Position numbers and translations under genes: made by a program | Source of the DNA: JBBIUS01 sp037440105 | GTDB taxonomy: Bacteria; Patescibacteriota; Patescibacteriia; XYB2-FULL-38-15 | DNA length: 45,430 nucleotides | Direction of reading: 5' to 3' | Assembly (NCBI GenBank): GCA_037440105.1 | Contig: JBBIUS010000004.1 | Location: 1-45,430, forward strand | The notes under the pieces: generated by a model | What the model saw: the letters and a program-made list of their open reading frames with translations, nothing else | What the model was told of the DNA's origin: nothing | The model's database searches: none | Part shown: one piece after another, positions 29,282 to 38,052 of the stretch | Layout: every line of letters begins with the position of its first letter | Numbering within the stretch: position 1 is the first letter of the stretch

Positions 29282-30757
29282 ATGAAAAATTTAATCGTTG
29301 GTTTAATTATTTTAATCGTTTTTTTATTTGCAGTTGCGGCTTGGGCAATGATTGCTTATGCCAAGCCAATTCAATTCGGTGATTTAAAGATGACTGTGAT
29401 ACCAGAAGTTGGCAAAGTTTTTGTAAAATCAGGCAGCGGAGAATTTCTAGAAATAACTAATGAGACAGAAATCCAAGTCGGCGATGTAATCAAAACCGAC
29501 GAAACAGGAAGAGCCAGGCTTGTTTTATTTGACGCGAATGAAGTAACTATTGATAAAGATTCGGAAATTTTTGTTGAAGAAAGTTTTATTGATAAGGAAA
29601 CTCCTTTTTTGACAAAAGTAAAAATAAAATTAGAAAAAGGCCAAATTTGGAATCGGCTTTTGGAATTTTTGCATCCTGATTCTTATTTTGAAGTTGAAGC
29701 CGGCGGGGTAGTTGCAACAGTAAGAGGCACAGTTTTTAACTTTTTATATCAGGATGGGAAAGCAGACATCTCAGTTCTTGAAGATCAGGTCTCTATATTG
29801 GAAAAAGAGACCGGAAAGACAGCTGTGCTTAATGTTGATGAAAGTTTTTCTTTAGAGAAAGGAGCAAAACAAGCAAAAATTGAAAAAATTAAAGACGAAT
29901 TAAAACAGGAAGATTGGTTTAAAAATAATTTTAAACGGGACGAGAATTTTAGAACAGAAGTAAAAGAAAAAAGAGATAAAATTTTAGAACAAGTTGGGCC
30001 TTTACCTGGTTCCCCAGTTTATCCAGTAAAGGTATTTGGGGAAAAAATGTCTTTAGTTTTCACCTTTGATAATTTTGAAAGGCAGAATAAAATAAATAAT
30101 TTTGAAGCGCGAAAAATTCTTGAGGCAAGGTTGCTTTGGGCGCAAGGTGAAAAAACGCAGGCTCTAAACAATTTAAAGACAATTTCAAAAACCAGTGAGG
30201 CCTGGCGGCTTGTTAAACAGTTTGACTACTATGATCGGGAGTCTTTAAAGGTTTTGAAAGGAGTTTTGGCACAGGAAAGTTTTGCCAAAGAATATTTAGG
30301 AAGCGTTTTGTCCCCAGATGAAGTGGAATTTATCAAAGGAGTAATAAAGGTTGAGCCTGTTTTGCCCTTGTTAGAAAAAACAGAAGAAGTATCAGAAGGG
30401 GTCATTGGCATAGAACCGTCTGAAGTCCCTTCCGAATTGGTTGGCTGTGTTGCAGGGGCCTACATGGATACGCCTGAAGGAAGAGCAAAAATTATAGGCA
30501 TGGAAAGGCATGAAATACAAGGTGAAACAAGGCTTTTATGCTGTACTGAAATTGCAACGACAGTTGATGATGAAGTAATGAGAATGAAAGTTTGCTGCGG
30601 CAGTACTACTGATGTTAAACTCTCAGTTTCCTTTATATATGATGAAGAAAAAGGAGGATATGTTAGAGTTAGCGAAACATACCCCAAAGGTGAGAAAAGT
30701 TGCGTGAGAATGTTTGACCCAGAAACAGGGAGCCTCTTGTCAGAAGTTTGTCTTTAA
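29282..30757 (+). CDS. Membrane-anchored FecR-domain protein
   Basis: The 491-residue protein has an N-terminal membrane helix (3-25). An extracellular FecR domain follows (about 45-175): VGKVFVKSGSGEFLEI, DVIKTDETGRARLVLFD, then ATVRGTVFNF and VSVLEDQVSIL-type strands. A DUF5667-like segment lies at about 230-310 (LPGSPVYPVKVFGEKMSLVF). The C-terminal part (about 385-491) has six cysteines (VGCVAGAY, LLCCTEI, VCCGSTT, KSCVRMF) that may form disulfides. FecR-domain proteins transmit signals across membranes and are often found next to CHASE2 cyclases, as here. The gene has no SD and ends at a terminator before the cyclase gene. Confidence 0.85.
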   Translation: MKNLIVGLIILIVFLFAVAAWAMIAYAKPIQFGDLKMTVIPEVGKVFVKSGSGEFLEITNETEIQVGDVIKTDETGRARLVLFDANEVTIDKDSEIFVEESFIDKETPFLTKVKIKLEKGQIWNRLLEFLHPDSYFEVEAGGVVATVRGTVFNFLYQDGKADISVLEDQVSILEKETGKTAVLNVDESFSLEKGAKQAKIEKIKDELKQEDWFKNNFKRDENFRTEVKEKRDKILEQVGPLPGSPVYPVKVFGEKMSLVFTFDNFERQNKINNFEARKILEARLLWAQGEKTQALNNLKTISKTSEAWRLVKQFDYYDRESLKVLKGVLAQESFAKEYLGSVLSPDEVEFIKGVIKVEPVLPLLEKTEEVSEGVIGIEPSEVPSELVGCVAGAYMDTPEGRAKIIGMERHEIQGETRLLCCTEIATTVDDEVMRMKVCCGSTTDVKLSVSFIYDEEKGGYVRVSETYPKGEKSCVRMFDPETGSLLSEVCL

Positions 30758-30792
30758 TTTAGTAAAAATTTTAAGCATTTATCTTTAATTGT

Positions 30793-30820
30793 GACCCCGC
30801 CTAATAGTGCGGGGTTATTG
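30793..30820 (+). terminator. Terminator between the FecR and cyclase genes
   Basis: ACCCCGC and GCGGGGT form the stem around CTAATAGT and are followed by TATTGT. The T-tract is poor, so partial readthrough into the cyclase gene is likely. Confidence 0.55.
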
Positions 30821-30827
30821 TAAAGTT

Positions 30828-32873
30828 ATGGTGTTTGACAGATTAAAAAATATTTTTAAAATTTGGAATATTTTAGGCAAATTAATTTTGAGTCTATCTT
30901 TGGCGGCGGTGGTAAGTTCTGTTGTTTTTTTGCTTTTTAATTTTGGAATCTTTAATTGGGTTGATTTAGATTTGACAGACAGACTTTTTATACGAGAGCC
31001 GGTCTCAAACGAAGTTGTGATTATTGGTATTGATGACCGTTCAATCCAGGGCATTGGCGAATGGCCGTGGTCTCGGGTTTACCACGGCAAATTAATTCAA
31101 AAATTAGAAGAAGCTGGCGCTCGGGTTATCGGTTATGATGTGACTTTTGCTGAAAAGGGAATTGGAGACAAAGAGTTCTTTGAAATTATAAATCAATATA
31201 ATAATTTGGTTTTTCCTGTTGAAGGGAAAATCGCTTTGCAAAAAAATCAGTTTCCAAAATTTAAGGAGCCGCTTTTTCCCTTAGCCGAGATTTTAGAAAA
31301 ACATTCTATTGGATACTCGCTTCTTATAACTGACCAAGATGGGAAAGTTCGCCGAGCCCCTTTTTTTGTCGTCTTAAATGAAGATAGGGTTATTAGTCCT
31401 TTTTTTATTAAAATTTTAGAAAAGGCAGGCAAAATCAAAGAACCTTTGTCGGAAACCTTTGGCCCGACTTTAGCAGTTAATGGTCATTTGTATCATTTAA
31501 ATCAATTTGGTTTATATCGAATTTTCTTTTTTGGGCCACGTAATACTTTTAAAAAATTTTCTTTTATTGATGTTTTAGAAAATAAAATTGATTTAACAGA
31601 GTTTAATAATAAAATTGTTTTGATAGGAGCAGAGGCCCCTAATCTACATGACGAATATTTTACACCCTCTTCTGGCGCCCAAGCGATTTCTGGTGTAGAA
31701 ATCCATGCTAATTTAATTGAATCGTTTTTGCAAAGAAAAACTCTCAGAGAAATTTTAGACCCTCGTTTTAATTTTTTGATTTTTTTTGGCCTTTCTCTTA
31801 TTGCCTCCTTTTCAATTTTTAATATTCGGCTTAGAATTGCTCTTCCTTTATTTTTGCCTTATGTTTTTATTTATCTTGTCGCGGTTTTTATTTCTTTTGC
31901 TGAAGGGATAATCCTTTCAATTTTTTATCCTTTGGCTGTTTTAGGTTTAACTTATATCTTGGGTTTGGTTTTGCGCTATCTCTTGATTAAAGAAGAAAAG
32001 AGAAAATTAAAAAAATATTTTTCTCTTTATGTTTCTCGCGAAGTAGTTGATGAAATTTTAGCGCACCCGGAAAAAATAAAATTAGGAGGAGAAACAAAAA
32101 ATCTAACGATTCTTTTTTCTGACATTCGCGGCTTTACAACTATTTCAGAAAAAATGGAAGCCCGAAGTTTGGTTGAATTGTTAAATAAGTATTTAACAGC
32201 TATGGCCAAAATTATTTTAGAGAATCGAGGAGTAGTTGATAAATTTATTGGAGATGCGATTATGGCTTTTTGGGGAGCGCCTTTGCCTTTAAAAAATCAT
32301 GCTGAAGCAGCTGTGCGAACCGCTCTTTTGATGACAAGACGTTTAAAAGAATGTAATGAAGAATGGAAAAATTTTGATTACCCAGAAATTAAAATTGGTT
32401 TGGGATTAAACACTGGCGAAGCGGTCGTTGGGAATATTGGTTCGTCTGAGCGTTTTGACTATACAGTCATCGGCGATAATGTTAATTTGGCATCTCGCTT
32501 AGAAGGTCTAACTAAATTTTACAGCGTGAATATAATTATAGCTGATTCAACAGCAAAAGAAGTAAAAGATAAATTTGTTTTGCGGCAGATTGACTGTGTG
32601 GTAGTTAAAGGCAAGGCTGAGGCAGTAAAAATTTATGAAGTAATGGGTTTTAAAGAAGAAGAGAATGGTTTTAAAGATTTAAAAGAAAAATTTGCAACTG
32701 GCTTTGATTTGTATTTGAAAAGAGAGTGGGATGCAGCTAAAAGGGTTTTTGAAGCAATTTTAGCAAAATATCCCACGGACGGCCCAAGCAAGGTTTTGAA
32801 AAAGAGAGTGGAAGAATATCTCGCTAGCCCGCCAACTGTTTTTGATGGGGCCTACCATTTGGATTTTAAATAA
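30828..32873 (+). CDS. CHASE2-domain class III adenylate cyclase
   Basis: From the ATG at 30828 the protein has 681 residues. A GTG at 30807 lies inside the preceding terminator stem, so it is unlikely. Order: membrane helix (about 16-36); extracellular CHASE2 sensor (about 40-300, hallmark VVIIGIDDRSIQGIGEWPWS); three membrane helices (about 310-390); and a cyclase domain (about 425-610). The cyclase keeps both metal aspartates (LFSDIRGFTTIS and FIGDAIMAFWGAP), the FDYTVIGDNVNLASRLE segment with the adenine-type Asp, and the transition-state Asn/Arg. A short helical tail follows. It would make cAMP in response to an outside signal, perhaps read with the adjacent FecR protein. Confidence 0.92.
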   Translation: MVFDRLKNIFKIWNILGKLILSLSLAAVVSSVVFLLFNFGIFNWVDLDLTDRLFIREPVSNEVVIIGIDDRSIQGIGEWPWSRVYHGKLIQKLEEAGARVIGYDVTFAEKGIGDKEFFEIINQYNNLVFPVEGKIALQKNQFPKFKEPLFPLAEILEKHSIGYSLLITDQDGKVRRAPFFVVLNEDRVISPFFIKILEKAGKIKEPLSETFGPTLAVNGHLYHLNQFGLYRIFFFGPRNTFKKFSFIDVLENKIDLTEFNNKIVLIGAEAPNLHDEYFTPSSGAQAISGVEIHANLIESFLQRKTLREILDPRFNFLIFFGLSLIASFSIFNIRLRIALPLFLPYVFIYLVAVFISFAEGIILSIFYPLAVLGLTYILGLVLRYLLIKEEKRKLKKYFSLYVSREVVDEILAHPEKIKLGGETKNLTILFSDIRGFTTISEKMEARSLVELLNKYLTAMAKIILENRGVVDKFIGDAIMAFWGAPLPLKNHAEAAVRTALLMTRRLKECNEEWKNFDYPEIKIGLGLNTGEAVVGNIGSSERFDYTVIGDNVNLASRLEGLTKFYSVNIIIADSTAKEVKDKFVLRQIDCVVVKGKAEAVKIYEVMGFKEEENGFKDLKEKFATGFDLYLKREWDAAKRVFEAILAKYPTDGPSKVLKKRVEEYLASPPTVFDGAYHLDFK

Positions 32874-32897
32874 ATACAAAATATCTTTTTAATTTGT

Positions 32898-32928
32898 CAT
32901 GGGCCGCATTTTGCGGCCATTTTGTTTT
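32898..32928 (+). terminator. Terminator of the cyclase gene
   Basis: GGCCGCA and TGCGGCC form the stem around TTT and are followed by ATTTTGTTTTATTT. Confidence 0.75.
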
Positions 32929-33294
32929 ATTTAGAGATTATTTAATTTATTAAATAGGTTATTACAACAGGGTTGTCCTAACTTTTATGCGATCGTCCAA
33001 AAATGAGGACAGGGTATTAGTAAATTGTAAATTAAATTGGCTTGAATATCATTCGTATATCTAAACTATATTTTGCTACTATTTTTTTCCGACGGCTTTT
33101 TTTGTTTTCTGCAAAAATTAGATGGATAAATAAATAATTGTTACCTGATAAAAAAAATAAAAAAGCCAAGGTACTTGTTCGACATTCTTGTCAAACTTTT
33201 CCTTGGCTGGCAAGATTTTTCGGATAACCTCTTTTTATCCGTAAAATTTAGCCAATGGATTGGCTTCCGCTTCCTTGCCAAAAGCGGAGAAGTT
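32929..33294. other. Gene-free spacer
   Basis: No coding gene is seen. It contains the terminator of the GC-rich gene that ends at 33295 and a small dyad (CGGATAA...TTATCCG, 33219-33240). A long plus-strand frame starting at 33175 is a shadow of the minus-strand gene. Confidence 0.5.
33145..33207 (-). terminator. Terminator of the 33295-34431 gene
   Basis: GCCAAGG and CCTTGGC form an outer stem with inner GTTTGACA/TGTCGAAC pairs. On the minus strand it is followed by a long T-rich tract. It lies about 90 bases past the stop codon. Confidence 0.7.
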
Positions 33295-34431
33295 TTAGGT
33301 AGTAGCCGGGCAGAAGCGTTCGGCGCGGCGCCTGATCGTCTGCCGGTAGTGCCGCAGGCTGACCGGCACGCCTATTTCTCCTGCTTCGTCCTCGCTTGTT
33401 TCGCGAAGAGTGAAAGTGATGGCGATGGCGCCGTTTGTTTGCTCGATCCGGGCATTGCCGACATAGCCGTAGGTGTTCTGGAACCCCTGGAGAAAACTGT
33501 CAACCGGCATTGGCCCGATTTGGATGGTGCGGTTCGTTTCTTTGGTGACCCGCTCGCCGTGGATGGCTTTTAGATACTTGAAGTAGGCATCCATGGTCAC
33601 GCCGGTGGGTATGCCGCAGGAGAGGATCTGGTTATTTATGACCTGTTCCTTGGCGATGGTGACATCAGTCAAAGTGACGATCGGGTCGCCGGTCTCGCTG
33701 ATGCGTTTTTTGAGAAGGGCAATCACCCCGTTTCTGTCTGCCGGATCCGCAATGCCTCGGATGGCCTTCCAGGCCGCTTCTGTCTCGAAGATCGGGAAAA
33801 CGTTTTGGATGGTTTGGCGGAAAAGTCCGATGTGGGTGTTGTGCGTCAGGAGGCAGATTGTGAAGTAGGCGTTCTTTGCCTCCTCATTAATCTCGCTCTT
33901 GGATGTCTTCTTCCCATCGACCGAGACAGCGGTCTTCCAGTCCTCCTCAAAAGCAGTCGGCTGGATGAGGACCTTGGCTCTGTTTAGGGCCTTGTAAGCC
34001 GGTTTCAGATCCCTGCCCACGATCTGGCAGTACTCTCCTACCTCCATGATGTCGGTCGGGTACTCCAGGGCCAGAGTTGAAAGAACATATTCGATGGCCA
34101 CGGTTCCGGCCTTGGAAGAAGTCCAGTCCATCTTTTCTTGGATGAACCGGGCAACGGCAAAGGTTACCGTGACGAGCGCCTTGGCCAAGTTGTCCTGGAC
34201 CTTGACGCTCTCTGTGAACTGCTTGCTGAGGCGTTCGCAGAAGTACTCCTTCCAGTTTGTCGGAAAGCGGACGATGCTTCCTTCGGGAAGGCTTCCGCCA
34301 AACGGTTTCAGTGTTTCCTTTGTGCTGATCTTCATCATTTCGCTGATCTCGTTTATGAGTTCGATGATGAGACCGCGGGTTTCGAAGATGTAGTTTTCGC
34401 TGACAAGATTCGGTTTCGGCAGCGCGTTCAT
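33295..34431 (-). CDS. GC-rich orphan gene, function unknown
   Basis: The 378-residue soluble protein has no recognised family. It is helical in the first 200 residues (TRGLIIELINEISEMMKIST, KVQDNLAKALVTVTFAVARF), mixed in the middle, and ends in a basic stretch (SLRHYRQTIRRRAERFCP). GC content is above 50%, against about a third for the flanking genes. Codon use is unlike them, and GAGGAGGAAAAGCCA is a strong SD, so recent transfer is likely. A promoter at 34726-34753 would give a leader of nearly 290 bases. It has its own terminator. Context gives no functional hint. Confidence 0.75.
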   Translation of the reverse strand: MNALPKPNLVSENYIFETRGLIIELINEISEMMKISTKETLKPFGGSLPEGSIVRFPTNWKEYFCERLSKQFTESVKVQDNLAKALVTVTFAVARFIQEKMDWTSSKAGTVAIEYVLSTLALEYPTDIMEVGEYCQIVGRDLKPAYKALNRAKVLIQPTAFEEDWKTAVSVDGKKTSKSEINEEAKNAYFTICLLTHNTHIGLFRQTIQNVFPIFETEAAWKAIRGIADPADRNGVIALLKKRISETGDPIVTLTDVTIAKEQVINNQILSCGIPTGVTMDAYFKYLKAIHGERVTKETNRTIQIGPMPVDSFLQGFQNTYGYVGNARIEQTNGAIAITFTLRETSEDEAGEIGVPVSLRHYRQTIRRRAERFCPATT

Positions 34432-34725
34432 TGGCTTTTCCTCCTCTTTGCCGTCTTCGTGACGGGTTTGGGTTTGATGCGCTCAGTTAGATAACCTTGC
34501 AGACTTTTCTATCTTTTCCCTCCTTCCCATCCGCAAAGGTTCTTAGACCCAGGCATTGTCTAAGATTTAAAATTGTTAAAGAGCGCGTTTGGCCTGGCAG
34601 ATATTTTCTAAAATTTAGAACGCATCTGCCAAACCAGGCGAGATTTTGGTTTAAAAAAACAAAATCATCAGATGGGACATTGTTTTTAATTCTAAATTTT
34701 AATAAAATTTATTCTATAGATTTCA

Positions 34726-34753
34726 TATTAAAATTAATAAAATTTTTGTCAAG
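34726..34753 (-). promoter_or_regulatory. Promoter of the GC-rich orphan gene
   Basis: On the minus strand TTGACA, a 16-base AT-rich spacer and TAATAT; a TGTGGATAA word lies ten bases upstream of the -35 box. Confidence 0.45.
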
Positions 34754-34898
34754 ATTTTTTCTGTGGATAATTTAATTTTAAAATTCTAAAAAAGGTGCCC
34801 TGCCCCAGATGCGTTTTAGAGGCTATATCATAATTTACTTTCAGGAGTGAGATTTGTTTTAGTCGGCCTGGGTAAATTAGCCAGTCAATTAGGTAGGG

Positions 34899-34928
34899 TT
34901 GACAAGATTTTAACTTTATGCGTAAAAT
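34899..34928 (+). promoter_or_regulatory. Promoter of the 34956 gene
   Basis: TTGACA, 18-base spacer and TAAAAT, placing the transcript start about 20 bases before the start codon. Confidence 0.55.
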
Positions 34929-34955
34929 ATAGACACCTTGAAAAGGAGAATTTTT

Positions 34956-35306
34956 ATGGTTACTTTAGAGGAATTAAAAAAGGATGAAATGTTGGGGAAA
35001 TGGGTGGAGGACATGATTGAAACAGGGGTGAGAAGATTTCGTTCAGATTGGAGAAAGGAATTTCAAGAAAAATATCCCAATGGTTGGGAGGAAGTAGTTG
35101 CCGAAGTAGAAGCAAATTTCAGAAAAGCAATGTCAGAATATTGGTGGGAGGAACTTTTGCAAGAAAGAAGAAAACTAGAGGAGCTTAAAGAACAAAGGAG
35201 AAGAATAGAAACCTCTCTTTCCCCTGAAGAACGGAAAGTTTTGGAAAATATTTTGGTTGAGTTCAGAAAGAAGGCGCAAGAGGAGGATAAGAAAAGAGGA
35301 GGATAA
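34956..35306 (+). CDS. Small highly charged coiled-coil protein
   Basis: The 116-residue product starts MVTLEELKKDEMLGKWVEDM, seven codons inside the longer frame, because AAAAGGAGAATTTTT places the SD there. It is rich in Glu, Lys and Arg, with a long helical C-terminal half (ERRKLEELKEQRRRIETSLS) likely to form a coiled coil. Several Trp occur in the first half (SDWRKEF, NGWEEVV, EYWWEEL). No family is recognised. It lies ahead of the GGDEF-like gene in the same direction, 137 bases apart, so co-transcription is possible. Confidence 0.6.
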   Translation: MVTLEELKKDEMLGKWVEDMIETGVRRFRSDWRKEFQEKYPNGWEEVVAEVEANFRKAMSEYWWEELLQERRKLEELKEQRRRIETSLSPEERKVLENILVEFRKKAQEEDKKRGG

Positions 35307-35443
35307 GAAAAAGACAAGGGAATGAAATTTGAATAATCCGTTGACTTGATTTATTTCAATTTTTCTGCTACTTTAAAAAGCAGCAGAGAGTCAGCGGATT
35401 TTTTATTATTAATTACTTAAGTTATTTAACTTTTGCTAACATT

Positions 35444-36721
35444 ATGACAAATCACCAAGAATTTGAAACAGGCAAAGAAAAAGAATTCTTTCCTGATGTA
35501 GAAAGTTTTTTAAAATATTTGCAAGAACTCAATGTAAAAGAGGCGGAAAAGAAGCCAGAAGATAAGATAGAGGGGGCTTTTAAAGAAATACCAAAAGTTG
35601 TTCAGGAAAGACTTCAAGAAAAAATGAATGAAGAGCGTAAGATGCTTATAGAGCTTGGCCTTTCTGAAGATAAGGTTGACCAGTTTATTGCTGTTCGCTC
35701 TTTAAAAGAAGTTCAAAATTTTCGTGAAGGATACGAAGATAAGCGCTTTTTAGTCGGTGAAGGAGAACGAATGCCAAAAGATGAGTATGCCAAAATGGAA
35801 ATTTTAGATGAAATTGAGAAAATTTTAAAAAGCGGGAAACCGATCAATGAAGAATTTAAAAAAATTGCTCGTTTATCTTTTGATGCAAATGGACTTAAGG
35901 CGGCCAATGATCTTTCAGGATCGCACGACAAAGGAACCGAATTTCTAAAAAGAATAGCTGAGGTATTTCATAATGAAGAAGGACCAACTAGAAAATGGCT
36001 TAAAGAGCAAGGGATTTCTAAACTTTTAGCTACAACTGGCGGCGGCGATGAATATGGGGTGCTTCTATTTTCAGAAAAACCGCTCGACCCTTCAATAGTT
36101 AATGAAGCAGTCAGACGTTTTGAAAGCGAGATTGCCGCTTTGGATGCTTCTGATTTAGTTGATTTTAATGATCCAGAAGTTTTATTGAGATACGAAGGGA
36201 TCCCCAAAGAAGTTTTTCTTAGGCTGCCGAAAGAAGAACAAGAGACAAAACTTAGGGAAATAAAATCTCAAGTTCCAGAAGGATTTAAATTTTTGGCGAC
36301 CGCTTCAGGTGGTGGAGTAATCGGTTCTCAGGGTTTAGAATATGCCTTAAAAGCAGCCCTGCCTCCTGACCAGCGGCTCAAACCAGACGATCCTTATCAA
36401 CGAGTACTTGAGAAAATTATGGGCGGTTTATGGAGTGCGTCAGATAAAAAAGCAGAAGAAAGCAAAACAAATTTTAAAGAATCTTTGAGGAAAAGCACTG
36501 ATGCTCGAGATCTATTTTATAGCAAAGTTTTGGCGCGTTCAAAAGAAGCAAGGGAGTTAGAAAAAAAGCTTGAGGATTTAGGTAAAGAAAATGCTGATTT
36601 AAAAAGATTTCTAAAAGAAGTGCCTACCTTTGTTTATGCTCTGGCAAAGGCAGGCGTTACTCCGGAAAAGCTTGTTACATCAGTTGAAGAAGAAATTAAG
36701 AAAAGAATAATTGAAAAGTAA
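35444..36721 (+). CDS. Cytoplasmic protein with divergent GGDEF domain
   Basis: The 425-residue soluble protein has a helical N-terminal part (1-140). A GGDEF-type domain (about 145-300) shows SFDANGLKAANDLSGSHDKG (compare D-x-N-G-F-K-x-I-N-D-x-x-G-H-x-x-G-D), then FLKRIAEVF and the loop TTGGGDEYGVLL, a GGDEY variant compatible with diguanylate cyclase activity. An insert of about 60 residues lies after that loop. A helical C-terminal tail (about 335-425) follows. No product-inhibition R-x-x-D site is apparent. Activity is uncertain because the second half of the domain is diverged. No SD. With the adenylate cyclase nearby, it hints at nucleotide second-messenger signalling. Confidence 0.75.
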   Translation: MTNHQEFETGKEKEFFPDVESFLKYLQELNVKEAEKKPEDKIEGAFKEIPKVVQERLQEKMNEERKMLIELGLSEDKVDQFIAVRSLKEVQNFREGYEDKRFLVGEGERMPKDEYAKMEILDEIEKILKSGKPINEEFKKIARLSFDANGLKAANDLSGSHDKGTEFLKRIAEVFHNEEGPTRKWLKEQGISKLLATTGGGDEYGVLLFSEKPLDPSIVNEAVRRFESEIAALDASDLVDFNDPEVLLRYEGIPKEVFLRLPKEEQETKLREIKSQVPEGFKFLATASGGGVIGSQGLEYALKAALPPDQRLKPDDPYQRVLEKIMGGLWSASDKKAEESKTNFKESLRKSTDARDLFYSKVLARSKEARELEKKLEDLGKENADLKRFLKEVPTFVYALAKAGVTPEKLVTSVEEEIKKRIIEK

Positions 36722-36823
36722 TTTTTGTTCTAAGACATTTTAATAATAAGACATTTTAATAAATTGATAGGATTTAAATTATAATAGGATTTAAATTATA
36801 AATTTTATCCAGATTTTGTCATC

Positions 36824-36851
36824 TTGACAGGTTTTGGAGGTGTAGTAAAAT
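36824..36851 (+). promoter_or_regulatory. Distal promoter of the rRNA leader
   Basis: TTGACA, a 16-base spacer and TAAAAT. It lies about 365 bases upstream of the mature 23S end. A second TTGACA at 37144-37149 with a poor -10 could be a proximal promoter. Confidence 0.5.
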
Positions 36852-36939
36852 AATGGTGTAGAGAAAATAATTTTATTTAATTATCCACAATTTATTTACA
36901 GTTAACTTTTAAAGAATTTTGGCTAGGAATAAACAAAAT

Positions 36940-36981
36940 ATGTTAAAAAAAGTTTTAATTGTTAAATTGCGAAGCGGCTAA
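36940..36981 (+). CDS. Possible 13-codon leader peptide ahead of 23S rRNA
   Basis: ATG at 36940 opens MLKKVLIVKLRSG and stops with TAA at 36979-36981; AGGA lies 11 bases upstream. The stop codon directly abuts the segment that can pair with the terminator stem, as in translation-controlled attenuators. It could equally be a chance ORF. Confidence 0.3.
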   Translation: MLKKVLIVKLRSG

Positions 36982-37028
36982 ATTTTAGTTTGTATTTTTT
37001 TGGGGCCGCTTCAAAAGCGGCTTTTTTA
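36971..37028 (+). promoter_or_regulatory. Candidate attenuator (antiterminator versus terminator)
   Basis: Three complementary segments are present: GAAGCGGC (36971-36978), GCCGCTTC (37005-37012) and AAAGCGGC (37014-37021) followed by TTTTTTAG. Segments 2 and 3 form an intrinsic terminator. Segments 1 and 2 form a competing helix of equal length that would prevent it. Confidence 0.45.
37005..37028 (+). terminator. Intrinsic terminator in the rRNA leader
   Basis: GCCGCTT and AAGCGGC pair with a short loop and are followed by TTTTTTAGTTT. It could end a transcript from the GGDEF gene or from the promoter at 36824. Confidence 0.65.
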
Positions 37029-37439
37029 GTTTATTTATAATTACGAAAAAATTACGAAAGATACGAAAAAAACAAAAAATTATTTCGTATTTTCCGTAAG
37101 TGTTTCGTGAATAGCATAAATCACAAACACTGGCCATTGATCCTTGACAATAAAATTTAAGAGCATCTTGTACACCAAAAATAAAAACAAGAATTATATA
37201 TTTTTATAATTCTTGTGGTTAGACAAAAAGGGCGTACGGTGGATGCCTTGACACCAAAAGGCGATGAAGGACGTAGCAGCCTGCGATAAGCCTCGGGGAG
37301 GCGGCAAGCAACCTTTGATCCGGGGATTTCCGAATGGGGAAACCCATCCTGATAGAAGATCAGGATATCATTACCTGAATCTATAGGGTAGTGAAGCGAA
37401 CCCGCTGAAGTGAAACATCTCAGTAAGCGGAGGAGAAGA

Positions 37440-37590
37440 AAAAAATTTGCTTCGCAAATTTTTTTCAAATTAAAAATTAAAAATTAAAAATGAAAAATTA
37501 TGGAGTGAAAAATTTTGCACGTGCAAATTTTTCACAAAATAATTTTACCAAAATTTTTAATTTTGCATTTTGCATTTTTAATTTGAGCGA
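37440..37590 (+). repeat. AT-rich micro-repeat insertion in 23S rRNA
   Basis: About 150 extra bases replace a short loop. First comes a hairpin AAAAAATTTGC/GCAAATTTTTT. Then two 38-base arms built of AAATTAAAAATTAAAAATTA-type words and their inverse (TTTTTAATTTTGCATTTTGC), closing an inner hairpin TTTTGCACGTGCAAA. The style equals the micro-repeat-armed spacers elsewhere. Confidence 0.7.
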
Positions 37591-37958
37591 AGCGAACATT
37601 CCCTAAGTAGTGGCGAGCGAAAGGGGAACAGCCAAAAACTTTATTAGTGTTCAGGAGATAACGGCGGACTGTGTCGAAAGACATGGTTCGCCGTCCTCTT
37701 GGTAAAGGTGTAGGCCGTTGCTAATAAAGAGGTGTGAGTTAATTGCGTTGTCTTCCTGCAAAGACAGGCAAAGGAATCTCGAGCAATCGAGTCAGCTTTC
37801 CTAGGAGAACTCTGTGGAAACAGAGACCAAAGAAGGTGAAAGTCCTGTACCCGAAAGGAGCTGTGACTTTGCTGCAAATAGCTCAAGTACCACAGGCCTC
37901 GTGAAAGCCTGTGGGAATCAAGCACGACTATGTGCTAAGGCTAAATACTTTTGGTGAT

Positions 37959-37995
<37 letters not shown>

Positions 37996-38052
37996 TAGGC
38001 CGGTGAGGCCGATGAAAAGAACCTGAAACCGTACGCTTACAAGGAGTCAGAG

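Larger units (their letters stand above)
34432..34955. other. Gene-free spacer with leader hairpin and two divergent promoters
   Basis: No gene is seen. A long hairpin (about 34578-34641) pairs GGCCTGGCAGAT with ATCTGCCAAACCAGGC. A DnaA-box-like TGTGGATAA lies at 34763-34771. A minus-strand promoter (34726-34753) faces the GC-rich gene and a plus-strand promoter (34899-34928) faces the 34956 gene. Confidence 0.5.
36722..37216. other. Leader region of the 23S-5S rRNA operon
   Basis: No ordinary gene is seen. It holds a consensus-like promoter (36824-36851), a DnaA-box-like TTATCCACA (36881-36889), a 13-codon ORF (36940-36981), a possible attenuator (36971-37028), a second TTGACA box (37144) and the 5' half of the 23S processing stem (37196-37216). 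AT-rich word duplications (GGATTTAAATTATA, twice) lie near 36771-36801. Confidence 0.55.

Noticed and set aside
34138..34494. 118-codon plus-strand frame, and others from 33175 to 34393
   Set aside because: They are shadows of the GC-rich minus-strand gene with its SD, promoter and terminator.
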